From Sphingoaurantiacus capsulatus (GTDB lineage Bacteria > Pseudomonadota > Alphaproteobacteria > Sphingomonadales > Sphingomonadaceae): a stretch of DNA of 64,000 nt. Position 1 is the stretch's first letter. The number at the start of each line of letters is the position of its first letter. Below are positions 32,828 through 43,700 of the stretch, piece after piece. The notes beneath the pieces were generated by a model. It was not told where the DNA came from. It ran no database searches and was given only the letters and a program-made list of their open reading frames with translations. Position numbers and translations under genes: made by a program. Location: NCBI RefSeq assembly GCF_042648405.1, contig NZ_JBHRXV010000010.1:124001-188000 (forward strand). Direction: 5' to 3'.

Positions 32828-35395
32828 TTGAGCACGTTGCCGAAGCCCGAGGTGGTCGACCTCACCAATTGCGACCGCGAGCCGATCCATCTGCTCGGCG
32901 AGATTCAGCCGATCGGCTTCCTGCTGGCGCTGTCGAGCGCGTGGGTGATCGAGCGCGCCTCGGCCAATCTCGCTGAGTTCATCGGCGTCGCGCCGGAGGC
33001 TGCGATCGGCCAGCCGCTCGACAAGCTGCTCGGCCACGGCGCAGTCCACAATTTCCGCAACCGCATCGCCATGCTGCGCGGGCCCGACGCCGTCGAGCGC
33101 ATCTTCGGCTGCGACATCGCCGGCGATGGCCGGCACTACGACATCGCGCTGCATGTCACCGCCGGCCAGATCGTCATCGAGGCCGAGCCGGCGTCGGGTG
33201 AGGCGGGCGACGCGACCAACACGGTGCGCGGCATGATCGCGCGCATCGACCAGACCAAGACCATCGACGCGCTGCTCAACGAAGGCGCGCGGCTGGTGCG
33301 CGGGCTCGCCGGCTATGACCGGGTGATGGTCTATCGCTTCGCCGAAGACGGCTCGGGCGAAGTGGCGGCCGAATCCTGCGTGTCGGGCATCGGCAGCTTC
33401 AAGGGGCTGCACTATCCGCCGAACGACATTCCGCAGCAGGCGCGCGAGCTGTATCGCCGCAACCTGCTGCGCCTGATCAGCGACATCAACGCCGAGCCGG
33501 TGCCGATCGTCTCGACCACCGACAAGCCGATCGACCTGTCGCTGTCGATCCTGCGATCGGTGTCGCGCATCCATGTCGAATATCTGCGCAACATGGGCGT
33601 CGGCGCTTCGATGTCGATCTCGATCATCGTCGACGATCAGCTATGGGGCCTGTTCGCCTGCCACCACTACAGCCCGCGTAGCCCAAGCTTCGAGCGGCGG
33701 TCGGTGTGCGAGCTGTTCGCGCAGATGTTCTCGATGCGGCTCGAAAGCCGGCTGCGCAAGGAACTGATGGAGTTCGAGCGGCGCGCCCGCGACATCTCCG
33801 ACCAGCTGCTCGGTGCCGTCGCCTCCGACGAGAGCCTGCTCAACGATTCGACTTGGCTGGCGAGCCTGCTGACCGACGCTATCCCGGCCGACGGCGTCGG
33901 CGTGTGGATGAACGGCAGCCAGGCACTGACCGGCAGCACGCCGCCCGCCGGTGCTTTCCGTGAACTCATCGCGCAGCTGCCCGAGCTGTCGCAGGGCGAC
34001 GTGTTCGCCACCGACCAGATCTCGGCGGTGGTGCCGGGCGCCGATCGCTACGCAGCGACCGCCGCCGGCATGCTGGCGATCCCGCTGTCGCGCGTCGCCA
34101 ACGACTATGTCGTGCTGTTCCGGTCGGAGCTGATCCGGTCGGTGCGCTGGGGCGGCGACCCTTACAAGCCGGTCGAATATGGCCCCAATGGCCCGCGCCT
34201 GACCCCGCGCGAAAGCTTCGCCGAGTGGAAGGAGCTGGTCGAGGGCAAGTCGAAGCCGTTCACCTCATCCGAACGCCGCGTCGCCGAGACGTTGCGCGCC
34301 ACGCTCATCGAGGTGGTGCTGCGGATGGCGGAGGAGGCGACCGCGCAGCGCCGGCAGGCGCAGGAGCGGCAGGAAGTGCTCATCGCCGAGCTCAACCACC
34401 GCGTGCGCAACATTCTCGGCGTCATCCGTGGCCTCATCCGCCAGTCGAAGCCGCACGATGACAGTATCGAGAATTTCGTGAAGCTGGTCGACGGTCGCAT
34501 CCATGCCCTGGCCCGCGCCCACAACCAGATCACCGACGATCATTGGGGTCCCGCGCCGATCCGCGCGCTGATCGACGCCGAGGCCGCCGCCTTCCTCGCC
34601 GATGGCGGCGAGGAGCGTATCGTCACCACCGGCGACTTCGTGCTGCTCAACCCGCAGGCTTACTCGACGATGGCGCTGGTCATCCACGAGCTGGTCACCA
34701 ATTCGACGAAATACGGCAGCCTGTCGGTGCCCGAAGGCCAGGTCGAGATCGCGTGGAGTCGCAACGAGGCCGGCGACCTGATCGTCAACTGGAACGAGCG
34801 CGGCGGTCCCAAGGTCTCGCCGCCATCGCGCAAGGGCTTCGGCGCGACCATCGTCGGCCGTTCGGTGCCCTATGACCTCGGCGGCGAATCGCGCATCGAA
34901 TATCCACCCGAGGGCGTCTGGGCGCGCTTCCGCATCCCGGCGCGCCACGTGACCGAAGCGGCGGAACCGAGCCGCCTGCCGACGATCAAGTTCCAGCGCC
35001 CGGCGATCGGTCACCCGACCGCGCCGCCGCAGCAGATCCTCGTCGGCCACCGCGTGCTGCTCGTCGAGGACAGCCTGATCATCGCATTGGACGCCGAGGA
35101 CGTGCTGAACCGCCTCGGCGCGACCGAAGCGACGACGGCCTCGACGGTCGATGCCGGGCTGGAGGCGATTGACAATTTCCAGCCGACGGTGGCGATGCTC
35201 GACATCAATCTCGGCGATCGCAGCAGCTACCCCGTCGCCGATAAGCTCGACGACGACAGCATCCCCTTCATCTTCGCGTCGGGCTATGGCGAGCAGGCGC
35301 AGCTCCCCGAGCGGCACCAGCAGCGCGTGGTGCTGCAGAAGCCCTACACGCTGGAGAACGTCGCGCGGGCGCTCCACAAGCTGATCGACCGATAG
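32828..35395 (+). CDS. bacteriophytochrome, HWE-type histidine kinase with C-terminal receiver
   Basis: An 855-residue red/far-red sensor. Order: N-terminal PAS with the biliverdin-binding Cys15 (DLTNCDREPIHLLGEIQPIG), GAF with the DIP motif (YPPNDIPQQARELYRRN), PHY (about 320-500), HWE kinase with phosphoacceptor in AELNHRVRNILGVIRG, N-box HELVTNSTKYGSL and WNERGGP, then a receiver domain (about 740-855) with LLVEDS and MLDINLGD. No ATG is available near the N-terminus; TTG at 32828 is placed 7 bp after GGAG and directly abuts the heme-oxygenase stop. In related bacteria such kinases can feed the general stress response; that link is inference here. Confidence 0.92.
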   Translation: MSTLPKPEVVDLTNCDREPIHLLGEIQPIGFLLALSSAWVIERASANLAEFIGVAPEAAIGQPLDKLLGHGAVHNFRNRIAMLRGPDAVERIFGCDIAGDGRHYDIALHVTAGQIVIEAEPASGEAGDATNTVRGMIARIDQTKTIDALLNEGARLVRGLAGYDRVMVYRFAEDGSGEVAAESCVSGIGSFKGLHYPPNDIPQQARELYRRNLLRLISDINAEPVPIVSTTDKPIDLSLSILRSVSRIHVEYLRNMGVGASMSISIIVDDQLWGLFACHHYSPRSPSFERRSVCELFAQMFSMRLESRLRKELMEFERRARDISDQLLGAVASDESLLNDSTWLASLLTDAIPADGVGVWMNGSQALTGSTPPAGAFRELIAQLPELSQGDVFATDQISAVVPGADRYAATAAGMLAIPLSRVANDYVVLFRSELIRSVRWGGDPYKPVEYGPNGPRLTPRESFAEWKELVEGKSKPFTSSERRVAETLRATLIEVVLRMAEEATAQRRQAQERQEVLIAELNHRVRNILGVIRGLIRQSKPHDDSIENFVKLVDGRIHALARAHNQITDDHWGPAPIRALIDAEAAAFLADGGEERIVTTGDFVLLNPQAYSTMALVIHELVTNSTKYGSLSVPEGQVEIAWSRNEAGDLIVNWNERGGPKVSPPSRKGFGATIVGRSVPYDLGGESRIEYPPEGVWARFRIPARHVTEAAEPSRLPTIKFQRPAIGHPTAPPQQILVGHRVLLVEDSLIIALDAEDVLNRLGATEATTASTVDAGLEAIDNFQPTVAMLDINLGDRSSYPVADKLDDDSIPFIFASGYGEQAQLPERHQQRVVLQKPYTLENVARALHKLIDR

Positions 35396-35438
35396 TCGCC
35401 GCTTGAGAGCGCCTCCGCGCCTGCTATACGGCTAGCCT

Positions 35439-37922
35439 ATGAGTGAGCGTGTATCGAGCGGGCCGGTTCGGCTGCGGCGCATGGCGGACTGGCGGGGGCG
35501 CATCGAGGCGTTGCCGCGCTGGGTGCGCGTCAGCGGCGCGGCCCTGCTCGGCGTGGCCGGCCTTGGTCTCATTGCCGGCATCGCGCTCTACATCTGGCTG
35601 GTGCAGGGGCTTCCGAGCGCGTCCGAGCTCGCGGAATATGAGCCGCCGCTCCCCACCCATGTCCGCGCCATCGACGGGTCGGCGATGCATACTTTCGCGC
35701 GCGAACGGCGCGTGTTCGTGCCCTATCCGGAAATCCCGCGGCCGCTGATCAACGCTTTCATTTCCGCCGAGGACAAGACCTTCTTCACCCACGGCGGGCT
35801 CGACTATCCGGGCATCGCGCAGGCGGTGCTGACCAACCTGAGCAACAGCGGCCGGCCGGTTGGCGCCTCGACGATCACCCAGCAGGTGGCGAAGAACCTG
35901 CTGCTGACCAGCGAGGTCAGCTACATCCGCAAGGGCCGCGAGGCGATCCTGGCGAAGCGCATCGAGGATGCCTTCACCAAGGAAGAGATCATCGAACTCT
36001 ACCTTAACCAGATTTTCCTCGGCCGGAACGCCTATGGGATCGAGGCCGCGTCGCAGGCCTACTTCAATAAATCGGTCGACAAGCTGACCATCCCCGAGAT
36101 GGCCTATCTGGCGGTGCTGCCGAAGGCGCCCTCGAACTATAATCCAGTGCGCCACCTCGAGCGCGCCACCAACCGGCGCAACTGGGTGCTCCGGCAGATG
36201 GCCGAGAACGGCTACATAAGCGACGCGCAGATGCGCGAGGCGCAGGCGACGCCGCTGCTCGCCGTCCGCCCCGCCGACGTGAAGCGCGACCGCACCGGCA
36301 GCTATTTCCTCGAGGACGTGCGTCGCGAGCTGATCGCCCGCTATGGCGAGACCGCCGAGGACAGCCCGAACAGCGTCTATGCCGGCGGCCTCTGGGTGCG
36401 CACCACCATCAACCCGGCGATGCAGCGCGCCGCCGAATATGCACTGCGCGACGGCCTCGTGAAATACGACAACGTCCGCGGCTGGCGCGGTGCGCAGGAC
36501 AAGATCGCGCTCGGCGACGGCTGGCGCGAGCGACTGCAGGCGCTCAACATACCGGTCGGCTACGACGACTGGCGCGCCGCCGTCATCCTGTCGAACGACC
36601 GCCGGGTGGCGCAGATCGGCTTCGAGGACGGCACGACGGGCAGCCTGCCGCGGTCGAACGCGCCGCAGGTGCTGCGCGGGGTCGGCACGCCGGCGCTCGA
36701 CGTGCTGAAGCCGGGCGACGTCATTGCGGTGCGCGTGCTCGACAACAATGCCGGCTATGCGCTGCGCCAGATCCCCGAGGTCGGCGGCGGCATGGTGGTG
36801 CAGGACGTTCACACCGGGCGGGTGCTGGCGATGGTCGGCGGCTTCGACAGCCGCCGCTCGCAGTTCAACCGCGCCAGCCAGGCACAGCGCCAGCCGGGGT
36901 CGACCTTCAAGCCGTTCGTCTATGCAACCGCGCTCGACAATGGCTACACACCGGCGTCGATCATCAACGACGCGCCCTTCTGCGTCTTTCAGACCAAGCT
37001 GCTCGGCAACAAATGCTTCCGCAACTTCACCGGCGGTTATGCGGGGCCGCAGACGATGCGCTGGGGCATCGAGCAGTCGCGCAACCTGATGACGGTGCGC
37101 GCCGCCTCGAACGTCGGCATGGACAAGATCGTCGCCAACGCCAAGGACTGGGGCATCGGCACCTATGACCCGGTGCTGTCGATGGCGCTCGGCGCCGGCG
37201 AGACCACCGTGCTCAAGATGACCAACGCCTTCGGCATGCTGGCGAACGGCGGCAAGCGCATCACGCCGATCCTGATCGACCAGATCCAGGATCGCCGCGG
37301 CAAGACCATCTTCCGCGCCGACGCGCGCCCCTGCGAGGGCTGTAATTCGGCCGACTGGCTGGGCGAGGCGATGCCGCGCCCGGGCGACGTCCGCAAGCAG
37401 GCGATGGACGCCCGCACCGCCTATCAGATGGTGCATATCCTCGAAGGCGTCGTGCAGCGGGGTACCGCGACCGTTCTTCGCGATCTCGACCGGCCGCTGT
37501 TCGGCAAGACCGGCACCACCAACGGCCCGACCAACGTCTGGTTCGTCGGCGGCACCGCCGACGTCGTGGCGGGCGTCTATATCGGCTACGACCAGCCGCG
37601 CGACATGGGCAACTGGGCGCAGGGCGGCCGCATCGCCGCGCCGATCTTCAAGGATTTCGCGATCGCCGCCCTGAAGGACGCGCCGAAGAACGAGTTTCGC
37701 GTGCCGCCGGGCATTCGCCTCGTCCGCATCGACCGCCGCAGCGGCCGCCGCGTCTATGACGTGTTCCCGACCAACCTCGACGACACCAAGCCGTCGGTGA
37801 TCTGGGAAGCGTTCAAGCCCGAGTCCGAACCGCGGCGCCTCGCGCGCTCCACCGGCTTCGAGACGCGCGCCACTGTGCGCTCCGACGCCGATTTCTTGCA
37901 AAACAGCGGCGGCATCTACTAA
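35439..37922 (+). CDS. mrcA: penicillin-binding protein 1A
   Basis: An 827-residue class A PBP. A membrane anchor (about residues 32-55), glycosyltransferase domain with ISAEDKTFFTHGGLDYPG and GASTITQQVAKNLLLT, an OB-like insert, and a transpeptidase domain with the active Ser in PGSTFKPFVYATAL (around residue 488), SRN-type motif EQSRNLMT and the KTGT box (FGKTGTTNGPTNVWFVGG). It polymerises and crosslinks peptidoglycan. Confidence 0.96.
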   Translation: MSERVSSGPVRLRRMADWRGRIEALPRWVRVSGAALLGVAGLGLIAGIALYIWLVQGLPSASELAEYEPPLPTHVRAIDGSAMHTFARERRVFVPYPEIPRPLINAFISAEDKTFFTHGGLDYPGIAQAVLTNLSNSGRPVGASTITQQVAKNLLLTSEVSYIRKGREAILAKRIEDAFTKEEIIELYLNQIFLGRNAYGIEAASQAYFNKSVDKLTIPEMAYLAVLPKAPSNYNPVRHLERATNRRNWVLRQMAENGYISDAQMREAQATPLLAVRPADVKRDRTGSYFLEDVRRELIARYGETAEDSPNSVYAGGLWVRTTINPAMQRAAEYALRDGLVKYDNVRGWRGAQDKIALGDGWRERLQALNIPVGYDDWRAAVILSNDRRVAQIGFEDGTTGSLPRSNAPQVLRGVGTPALDVLKPGDVIAVRVLDNNAGYALRQIPEVGGGMVVQDVHTGRVLAMVGGFDSRRSQFNRASQAQRQPGSTFKPFVYATALDNGYTPASIINDAPFCVFQTKLLGNKCFRNFTGGYAGPQTMRWGIEQSRNLMTVRAASNVGMDKIVANAKDWGIGTYDPVLSMALGAGETTVLKMTNAFGMLANGGKRITPILIDQIQDRRGKTIFRADARPCEGCNSADWLGEAMPRPGDVRKQAMDARTAYQMVHILEGVVQRGTATVLRDLDRPLFGKTGTTNGPTNVWFVGGTADVVAGVYIGYDQPRDMGNWAQGGRIAAPIFKDFAIAALKDAPKNEFRVPPGIRLVRIDRRSGRRVYDVFPTNLDDTKPSVIWEAFKPESEPRRLARSTGFETRATVRSDADFLQNSGGIY

Positions 37923-37944
37923 GTCCGCCACATCCATATCAGGC

Positions 37945-38044
37945 CGTCATTCCCGCGAAGGCGGGAACCCAGTCCTATAAGAAATCTGCCCGCCTCGGCG
38001 GGCGCCATTTGCCGGACTGGATCCCCGCCTTCGCGGGGATGACG
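37945..38044. repeat. Inverted-repeat element, family A copy 2
   Basis: Left arm 37945-37975 and right arm 38014-38044 are mutual reverse complements with scattered differences. The left stem is TTCCCGC-GAAG-GCGGGAA where copy 1 has TCCCCGC and GCGGGGA, a compensated change. The spacer holds its own hairpin (GCCCGCC-TC-GGCGGGC). It lies between mrcA and prfB. Confidence 0.9.
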
Positions 38045-38068
38045 AAGAAGAGAAACGGAGACCCGCCC

Positions 38069-39197
38069 ATGCGCCCCGAAGCGCAAGCCCATGCCGATCG
38101 AATCAAGCAGGCGCTCGACCTGCTGAGGAGGTTTCTTTGACTGGGATCGCGCCCTCAAGCGTCTCGACCAGCTGAACGCCAAGGTCGAAGACCCGACGCT
38201 CTGGAACGATCCCAAGGCCGCGCAGGAGGTGATGCGCGAGCGTCGTCGCCTCGATGAGGCGATCAGCGCGACCCGCGAGATCGAGTCCGAACTTGAGGAC
38301 ACCGTTGGCCTGATCGAGATGGCCGAGGAAGAGGGCGACCAGGCGATGGTCGCCGACGGCACCGCCGCGCTCGCCGCGTTGGCGGAGCGGGCCGATCGCG
38401 ACAAGGTGGCGGCGCTGCTCGCCGGCGAGGCCGACGGCAACGACACTTATATCGAGATCAATTCGGGCGCCGGCGGCACCGAAAGCCAGGACTGGGCCGA
38501 AATCCTGCAGCGCATGTACACGCGCTGGGCGGAACGGCGCGGCTACAAGGTCGAGCTGGTCGATCATCACGCCGGCGAGCAGGCGGGCATCAAATCGGCC
38601 ACGCTGCTGGTGAAGGGCGCCAACGCCTATGGCTGGGCGAAAACGGAGAGTGGCGTGCACCGGCTGGTGCGCATCAGCCCTTACGACTCCGCCGCGCGCC
38701 GCCACACCAGCTTTTCGAGCATCTGGGTCTATCCGGTGATCGACGACAGCATCGAGGTCGACGTGCAGGAGAAAGACCTGCGCATCGACACCTATCGCTC
38801 GTCGGGCGCCGGCGGCCAGCACGTCAACACGACCGACTCGGCGGTGCGCATCACGCATATCCCGACCGGCATCGTCGTCGCCTGCCAGAACCAGCGCTCG
38901 CAGCACAAGAACCGCGCCGAAGCCATGAACCAACTCCGCGCGCGCCTCTACGAGCGCGAGCTGGCCGAGCGCGAGGCGGTCGCCAACGCGCAGAACGCGA
39001 CCAAGACCGACATCGGCTGGGGCCACCAGATCCGCAGCTATGTGCTGCAGCCCTATCAGCTGGTGAAGGATTTGCGCACCGGCGTGACCTCGACGGCCCC
39101 GTCGGACGTGCTCGACGGCGCGCTCGACCCCTTCATGTCGGCGGCGCTGTCGCAGCGGGTGACCGGCGAGCAGGTCGACGTCGAGGACGTGGACTAG
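38069..39197 (+). CDS. prfB: peptide chain release factor 2, programmed +1 frameshift
   Basis: Codons 1-23 run from ATG 38069 to an in-frame TGA at 38138-38140. The classical RF2 slip site AGGAGG-TTT-CTT-TGA-C is present, with the internal Shine-Dalgarno-like AGGAGG just upstream. Shifting +1 at CTT gives a continuous 375-residue RF2 from GAC 38139. The GGQ loop is SSGAGGQHVNTTDSA, and the codon-recognition tripeptide of RF2 (SPF in E. coli) reads SPY here (RISPYDSAARRHTSF). GGAG before the first ATG supports the start. Low RF2 favours the frameshift, so the gene autoregulates. Confidence 0.95.
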
Positions 39198-40471
39198 GGA
39201 AGCGCCGGCGGCTCCGCGGCAGCCGGCAGCGTCCGCACATGCACGTCCTGCTGCTCGCGCGGCAGGGCGATGCCGTGCTCGCGGAACAGCTCCCAGATGC
39301 GCAGCAGCACCTCGCCCTGCACGTTGGTGACGCCGGCCTCCGGATCGTCGATCCAGATGCGGATTTCATGCTCGATAGCGCTGAGCGTGAATGCCGTGAT
39401 CCAGCAGACCGGCTTGGGATCGGGCAGGATGCGCGGATGGCCTTCGGTCGCCTGCAGCATCAGCCGCTGCGCGAGGCGCACGTCGCTGTCGTGGCCGACG
39501 GCGACCTTGATGTGCAGGCGGACATTCTTGTTGGTGTATGACCAGTTCTCGACCGGCTCGGTCATCAGCGTCTCATTGGGGATGAGATGCTCCTTGCCGT
39601 CGCGGGTCAGCACCGAGACGTAGCGGACGCCGATCTTGTTCACCCAGCCGAAGGTGTCGCCGACGACGATGACGTCGCCCGGCTTGATCGAGCGGTCCAT
39701 CAGCAGGATCAGGCCCGAGATCAGGTTGCCGAAGGTCTTCTGGAAGCCGAAGCCGATAGCGAGGCCGAAGGCGCCCGAGAACACGGCCAATGCGGTGAGG
39801 TCGATGCCGAGCACATCGATGCCGACGAAGAAAGCGATGGCGACGACGACGATGCCGGCGAGCTTCTGGAACAGCACCCGCTGCGACAGGTCGAGCGCGT
39901 GGACGTTGCCGATCGAGCGGTTGACCGCGCGGATGCCGACGCGGACGGTGCCGAACAGCAGCGCGGCGATCAGCACGAAATTGAGGATGTCGAGAAGCGA
40001 CAGCCGCGTCTTGCCGAAGCTGATCGCCGCGCGGTCGAGCCCGGCGACCAGCGGGTCGAGCCCGCCCAGCCGCCCGGCGACGATGGCGGTGCCGACGGCG
40101 AAGGCGGCGAGCGTCGCCAGCACAGGGCCGAAGCGCACGCCACGCGCGAGCTGGTAGACGACCAGCGTGGTAGCAATGCCGAGCGCCGCGACGACAGCGA
40201 CGAAGCCGGTTTCCCCCAGTTGCGGCGCGAGGCCGGTGAAGGCAGCCAGCAACAGCGTGCCGGTGAAATAGCGAGTGAGGGCGCAGAGCCGCCCGACGAA
40301 GCCGCCGGCGACGTTCGGCGCCTGGGTGCCTGCCCAGCCTTCGAGGCGAATGCCGATCAGCCGCCCGACTGCCCAGGCGCCGCCGATGGCGATGACGATC
40401 AGCAGGCCAGCGAGCAGCAGCCCCTGATATTCGGGCGTCAGCGCATCGAGATCGAGGCGCGCCGGGTCCAT
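39194..40471 (-). CDS. MscS-family mechanosensitive ion channel
   Basis: A 425-residue membrane protein: several N-terminal helices, then the MscS pore helix and beta domain (LTALAVFSGAFGLAIGFGFQ, NLISGLILLMDRSIKPGDVI, GWVNKIGVRYVSVLTRDGKE) and a C-terminal alpha/beta vestibule. It releases solutes on hypo-osmotic shock. The ATG at 40471 is chosen over a longer frame that runs into metC. Its end overlaps the convergent prfB stop by 4 bp. Confidence 0.92.
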   Translation of the reverse strand: MDPARLDLDALTPEYQGLLLAGLLIVIAIGGAWAVGRLIGIRLEGWAGTQAPNVAGGFVGRLCALTRYFTGTLLLAAFTGLAPQLGETGFVAVVAALGIATTLVVYQLARGVRFGPVLATLAAFAVGTAIVAGRLGGLDPLVAGLDRAAISFGKTRLSLLDILNFVLIAALLFGTVRVGIRAVNRSIGNVHALDLSQRVLFQKLAGIVVVAIAFFVGIDVLGIDLTALAVFSGAFGLAIGFGFQKTFGNLISGLILLMDRSIKPGDVIVVGDTFGWVNKIGVRYVSVLTRDGKEHLIPNETLMTEPVENWSYTNKNVRLHIKVAVGHDSDVRLAQRLMLQATEGHPRILPDPKPVCWITAFTLSAIEHEIRIWIDDPEAGVTNVQGEVLLRIWELFREHGIALPREQQDVHVRTLPAAAEPPALP

Positions 40472-40475
40472 CGCC

Positions 40476-41671
<1,196 letters not shown>

Positions 41672-41675
<4 letters not shown>

Positions 41676-42514
41676 GCCGCGCCGGTCACCACCGGCGTAT
41701 TGGCATCGGCGCCCCATTCGGACCAGCTGCCGTCGTAGAGGCCGACGTCCTTCTTGCCGAGCAGGTGCATGCCGAAGGCGAGCACCGCGGCGGTGACGCC
41801 CGAGCCGCAGGTGGTGACCACCGGCTTGTCGAGATCGACGCCGGCGGCGGTGAAGGCAGCGCGCAATTCGTCGCCTTGCTTCCAGGTGCCGTCCTCGTTG
41901 AACAGCTCGCCATGCGGCAGGTTGCGCGCGCCCGGCATGTGGCCGCCGCGCAGGCCGGCGCGGGGCTCGGCCTCGGCGCCGGTGAAGCGGCCGGCGGGGC
42001 GGGCGTCGAGCACCTGCTCGGCCTTGGTCTTCAGATTGTCGACCATCTGGTCGAGCGTGCGGACCAGCGCGCTATCCTTCCACACGGTGAAGTGGCGGTG
42101 GCGGACGACGGGCTTGCCGGATTCGATCTGGCGCCCTTCGGCCTGCCATTTGGCGAAACCGCCGTCGAGGATGGCGACTTCATGCGCGCCATAGAGGTTG
42201 AGCATCCACCAGGCGCGCGCCGCGCTCTTCAGCGGCGAGTTGTCGTAGACGACGATGCGGCTGCCGTCGCCGAGGCCCAGCGCCTGCATGCGGCTGGCGA
42301 ACTTTTCGGCGGGCGGCAGCATGTGCGGCAGCGCCGAGGAGGTATCGACGATCTCGTCGAGGTCCATGAACACCGCGCCGGGGATGTGCGCCGCTTCGAA
42401 CTCGGCACGGGCGTTGCGGCCGTGGGCGGGCAGAAACAGCGAGGCGTCGATGACACGGATGTCATTCTTGCCCAGCTCCGCCGCCAGCCATTCGGTGCTC
42501 ACCAACGCGTCCAT
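41672..42514 (-). CDS. sseA: 3-mercaptopyruvate sulfurtransferase
   Basis: A 280-residue tandem rhodanese. The catalytic Cys loop is VVTTCGSGVTAAVLAFG, where the CGSGVT form marks the mercaptopyruvate-type enzyme. The inactive N-terminal domain starts VSTEWLAAELGKNDIRVIDAS. GGAGCG precedes the ATG. It overlaps metC and forms a small sulfur-metabolism operon. Confidence 0.92.
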
Positions 42515-42618
42515 GCAGTCGCTCCTAAGTTCGATTCAGTTCTGGAATAGTCATGCTTCCCCCGTAACGCCAGAGGCCGGGATTTGACGCATGGCGAAGG
42601 CGATATTAGCTGCGCGGC

Positions 42619-43071
42619 ATGACCAGTGATCTGACGCAGCTCGGCCAGCATGCCGTCGCCGCCGCCTCGCCCGACGAGGCGCGCCTCGAATATGTGCCGA
42701 ACCCGCGGCCCGGCGCCGACTATCTGATCCGCTTCACCGCGCCCGAGTTCACCTCGCTGTGCCCGGTGACCGGCCAGCCCGACTTCGCGCATATCGTCAT
42801 CGACTATATGCCCGGCGAGACGATCGTCGAGAGCAAGTCGCTGAAGCTGTTCCTGCAATCCTTTCGCAACCACGGCGCCTTCCACGAGGATTGCACCGTC
42901 GGCATCGCGCAGCGGCTGGTCGCGGAGATGGCGCCCAAGTGGCTGCGCATCGGCGGCTATTGGTATCCGCGCGGCGGCATCCCGATCGACGTGTTCTGGC
43001 AGACCGGCGTCGCGCCGGCGGGCGTGTGGGTGCCCGATCAGGGCGTGCCCGGCTACCGCGGGCGGGGTTAG
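42619..43071 (+). CDS. queF: NADPH-dependent 7-cyano-7-deazaguanine reductase (type I)
   Basis: A 150-residue QueF of the short class. The thioimide-forming Cys is in EFTSLCPVTGQPDFAH and the substrate Glu in ESKSLKLFLQSFRNHGAFHE. It reduces preQ0 to preQ1 in queuosine synthesis. Divergent from sseA and convergent with queE (4-bp overlap of stops). Confidence 0.95.
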   Translation: MTSDLTQLGQHAVAAASPDEARLEYVPNPRPGADYLIRFTAPEFTSLCPVTGQPDFAHIVIDYMPGETIVESKSLKLFLQSFRNHGAFHEDCTVGIAQRLVAEMAPKWLRIGGYWYPRGGIPIDVFWQTGVAPAGVWVPDQGVPGYRGRG

Positions 43072-43700
43072 GGAATTCCGATCAGCTTGTGCGTCTGCAG
43101 TGACAGGCGCCAGCGCGGGTTCGCGAGGCAATAGGCGGTCGCGGCGGCGATATTCTCGGCCTGCGTGGGGCCATCCATCGGCTGCAGGAAAAAATGGTCG
43201 AAGGCGAGACCCTCGAAGCGCTCGGGCATGGCGAGCGGCTGCGGATAGACCAGCTTCAGCTCATTGCCCTGCCGGAGCGCCAATTCGGCATCGGCCTTGG
43301 GGCTGACGCAGATCCAGTCGAGGCCCGGCACCGCCGCCTGCGTGCCGTTGGTCTCGACGCCGACCTCGAAGCCGCGCGCGTGCAACGCCTCGATCAGCGC
43401 CGTGTCGAGCTGGAGCAGCGGCTCGCCGCCGGTGCAGACGACGTAGCGATGATCGCGCGTGTGTCCCCACTCGCGCTCGACCGCCGCGGCCAAGCCTTCC
43501 GCATCGGCGAAGCGCCCGCCGCCGGGGCCATCCATCCCGACGAAATCAGTGTCGCAGAAGGTGCAAACCGCCTCCGTCCGGTCCTGCTCGCGGCCGGTCC
43601 AGAGGTTGCAGCCCGCAAAGCGCAGGAATACCGCGCGACGCCCGGTATGCGCGCCTTCGCCCTGCAACGTCGTGTAGAGTTCCTTGACCGCGTAGCTCAT
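43068..43700 (-). CDS. queE: 7-carboxy-7-deazaguanine synthase
   Basis: A 210-residue radical-SAM enzyme. The cluster motif is C-x14-C-x2-C (FAGCNLWTGREQDRTEAVC then TFCDTDF), the expanded form known from Burkholderia QueE rather than CX3CX2C. VCTGGEPLLQLD is the SAM-binding GGE motif. It rearranges carboxy-tetrahydropterin to CDG. Start overlaps the queC stop by 4 bp. Confidence 0.95.
   Translation of the reverse strand: MSYAVKELYTTLQGEGAHTGRRAVFLRFAGCNLWTGREQDRTEAVCTFCDTDFVGMDGPGGGRFADAEGLAAAVEREWGHTRDHRYVVCTGGEPLLQLDTALIEALHARGFEVGVETNGTQAAVPGLDWICVSPKADAELALRQGNELKLVYPQPLAMPERFEGLAFDHFFLQPMDGPTQAENIAAATAYCLANPRWRLSLQTHKLIGIP

Noticed and set aside
35424..37937. 837-codon open frame on the minus strand opposite mrcA
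   Set aside because: It mirrors the PBP1A gene codon for codon in high-GC DNA; the translation is Arg/Asp/His-rich with no domain.
38229..39197. Short prfB starting at ATG 38229
   Set aside because: It would lack the N-terminal domain; the upstream slip site and first 23 codons are intact, so the frameshifted form is the real gene.
42515..42618. preQ1 riboswitch upstream of queF
   Set aside because: I looked for the C-rich loop and A-rich tail of the preQ1-I consensus and found neither.
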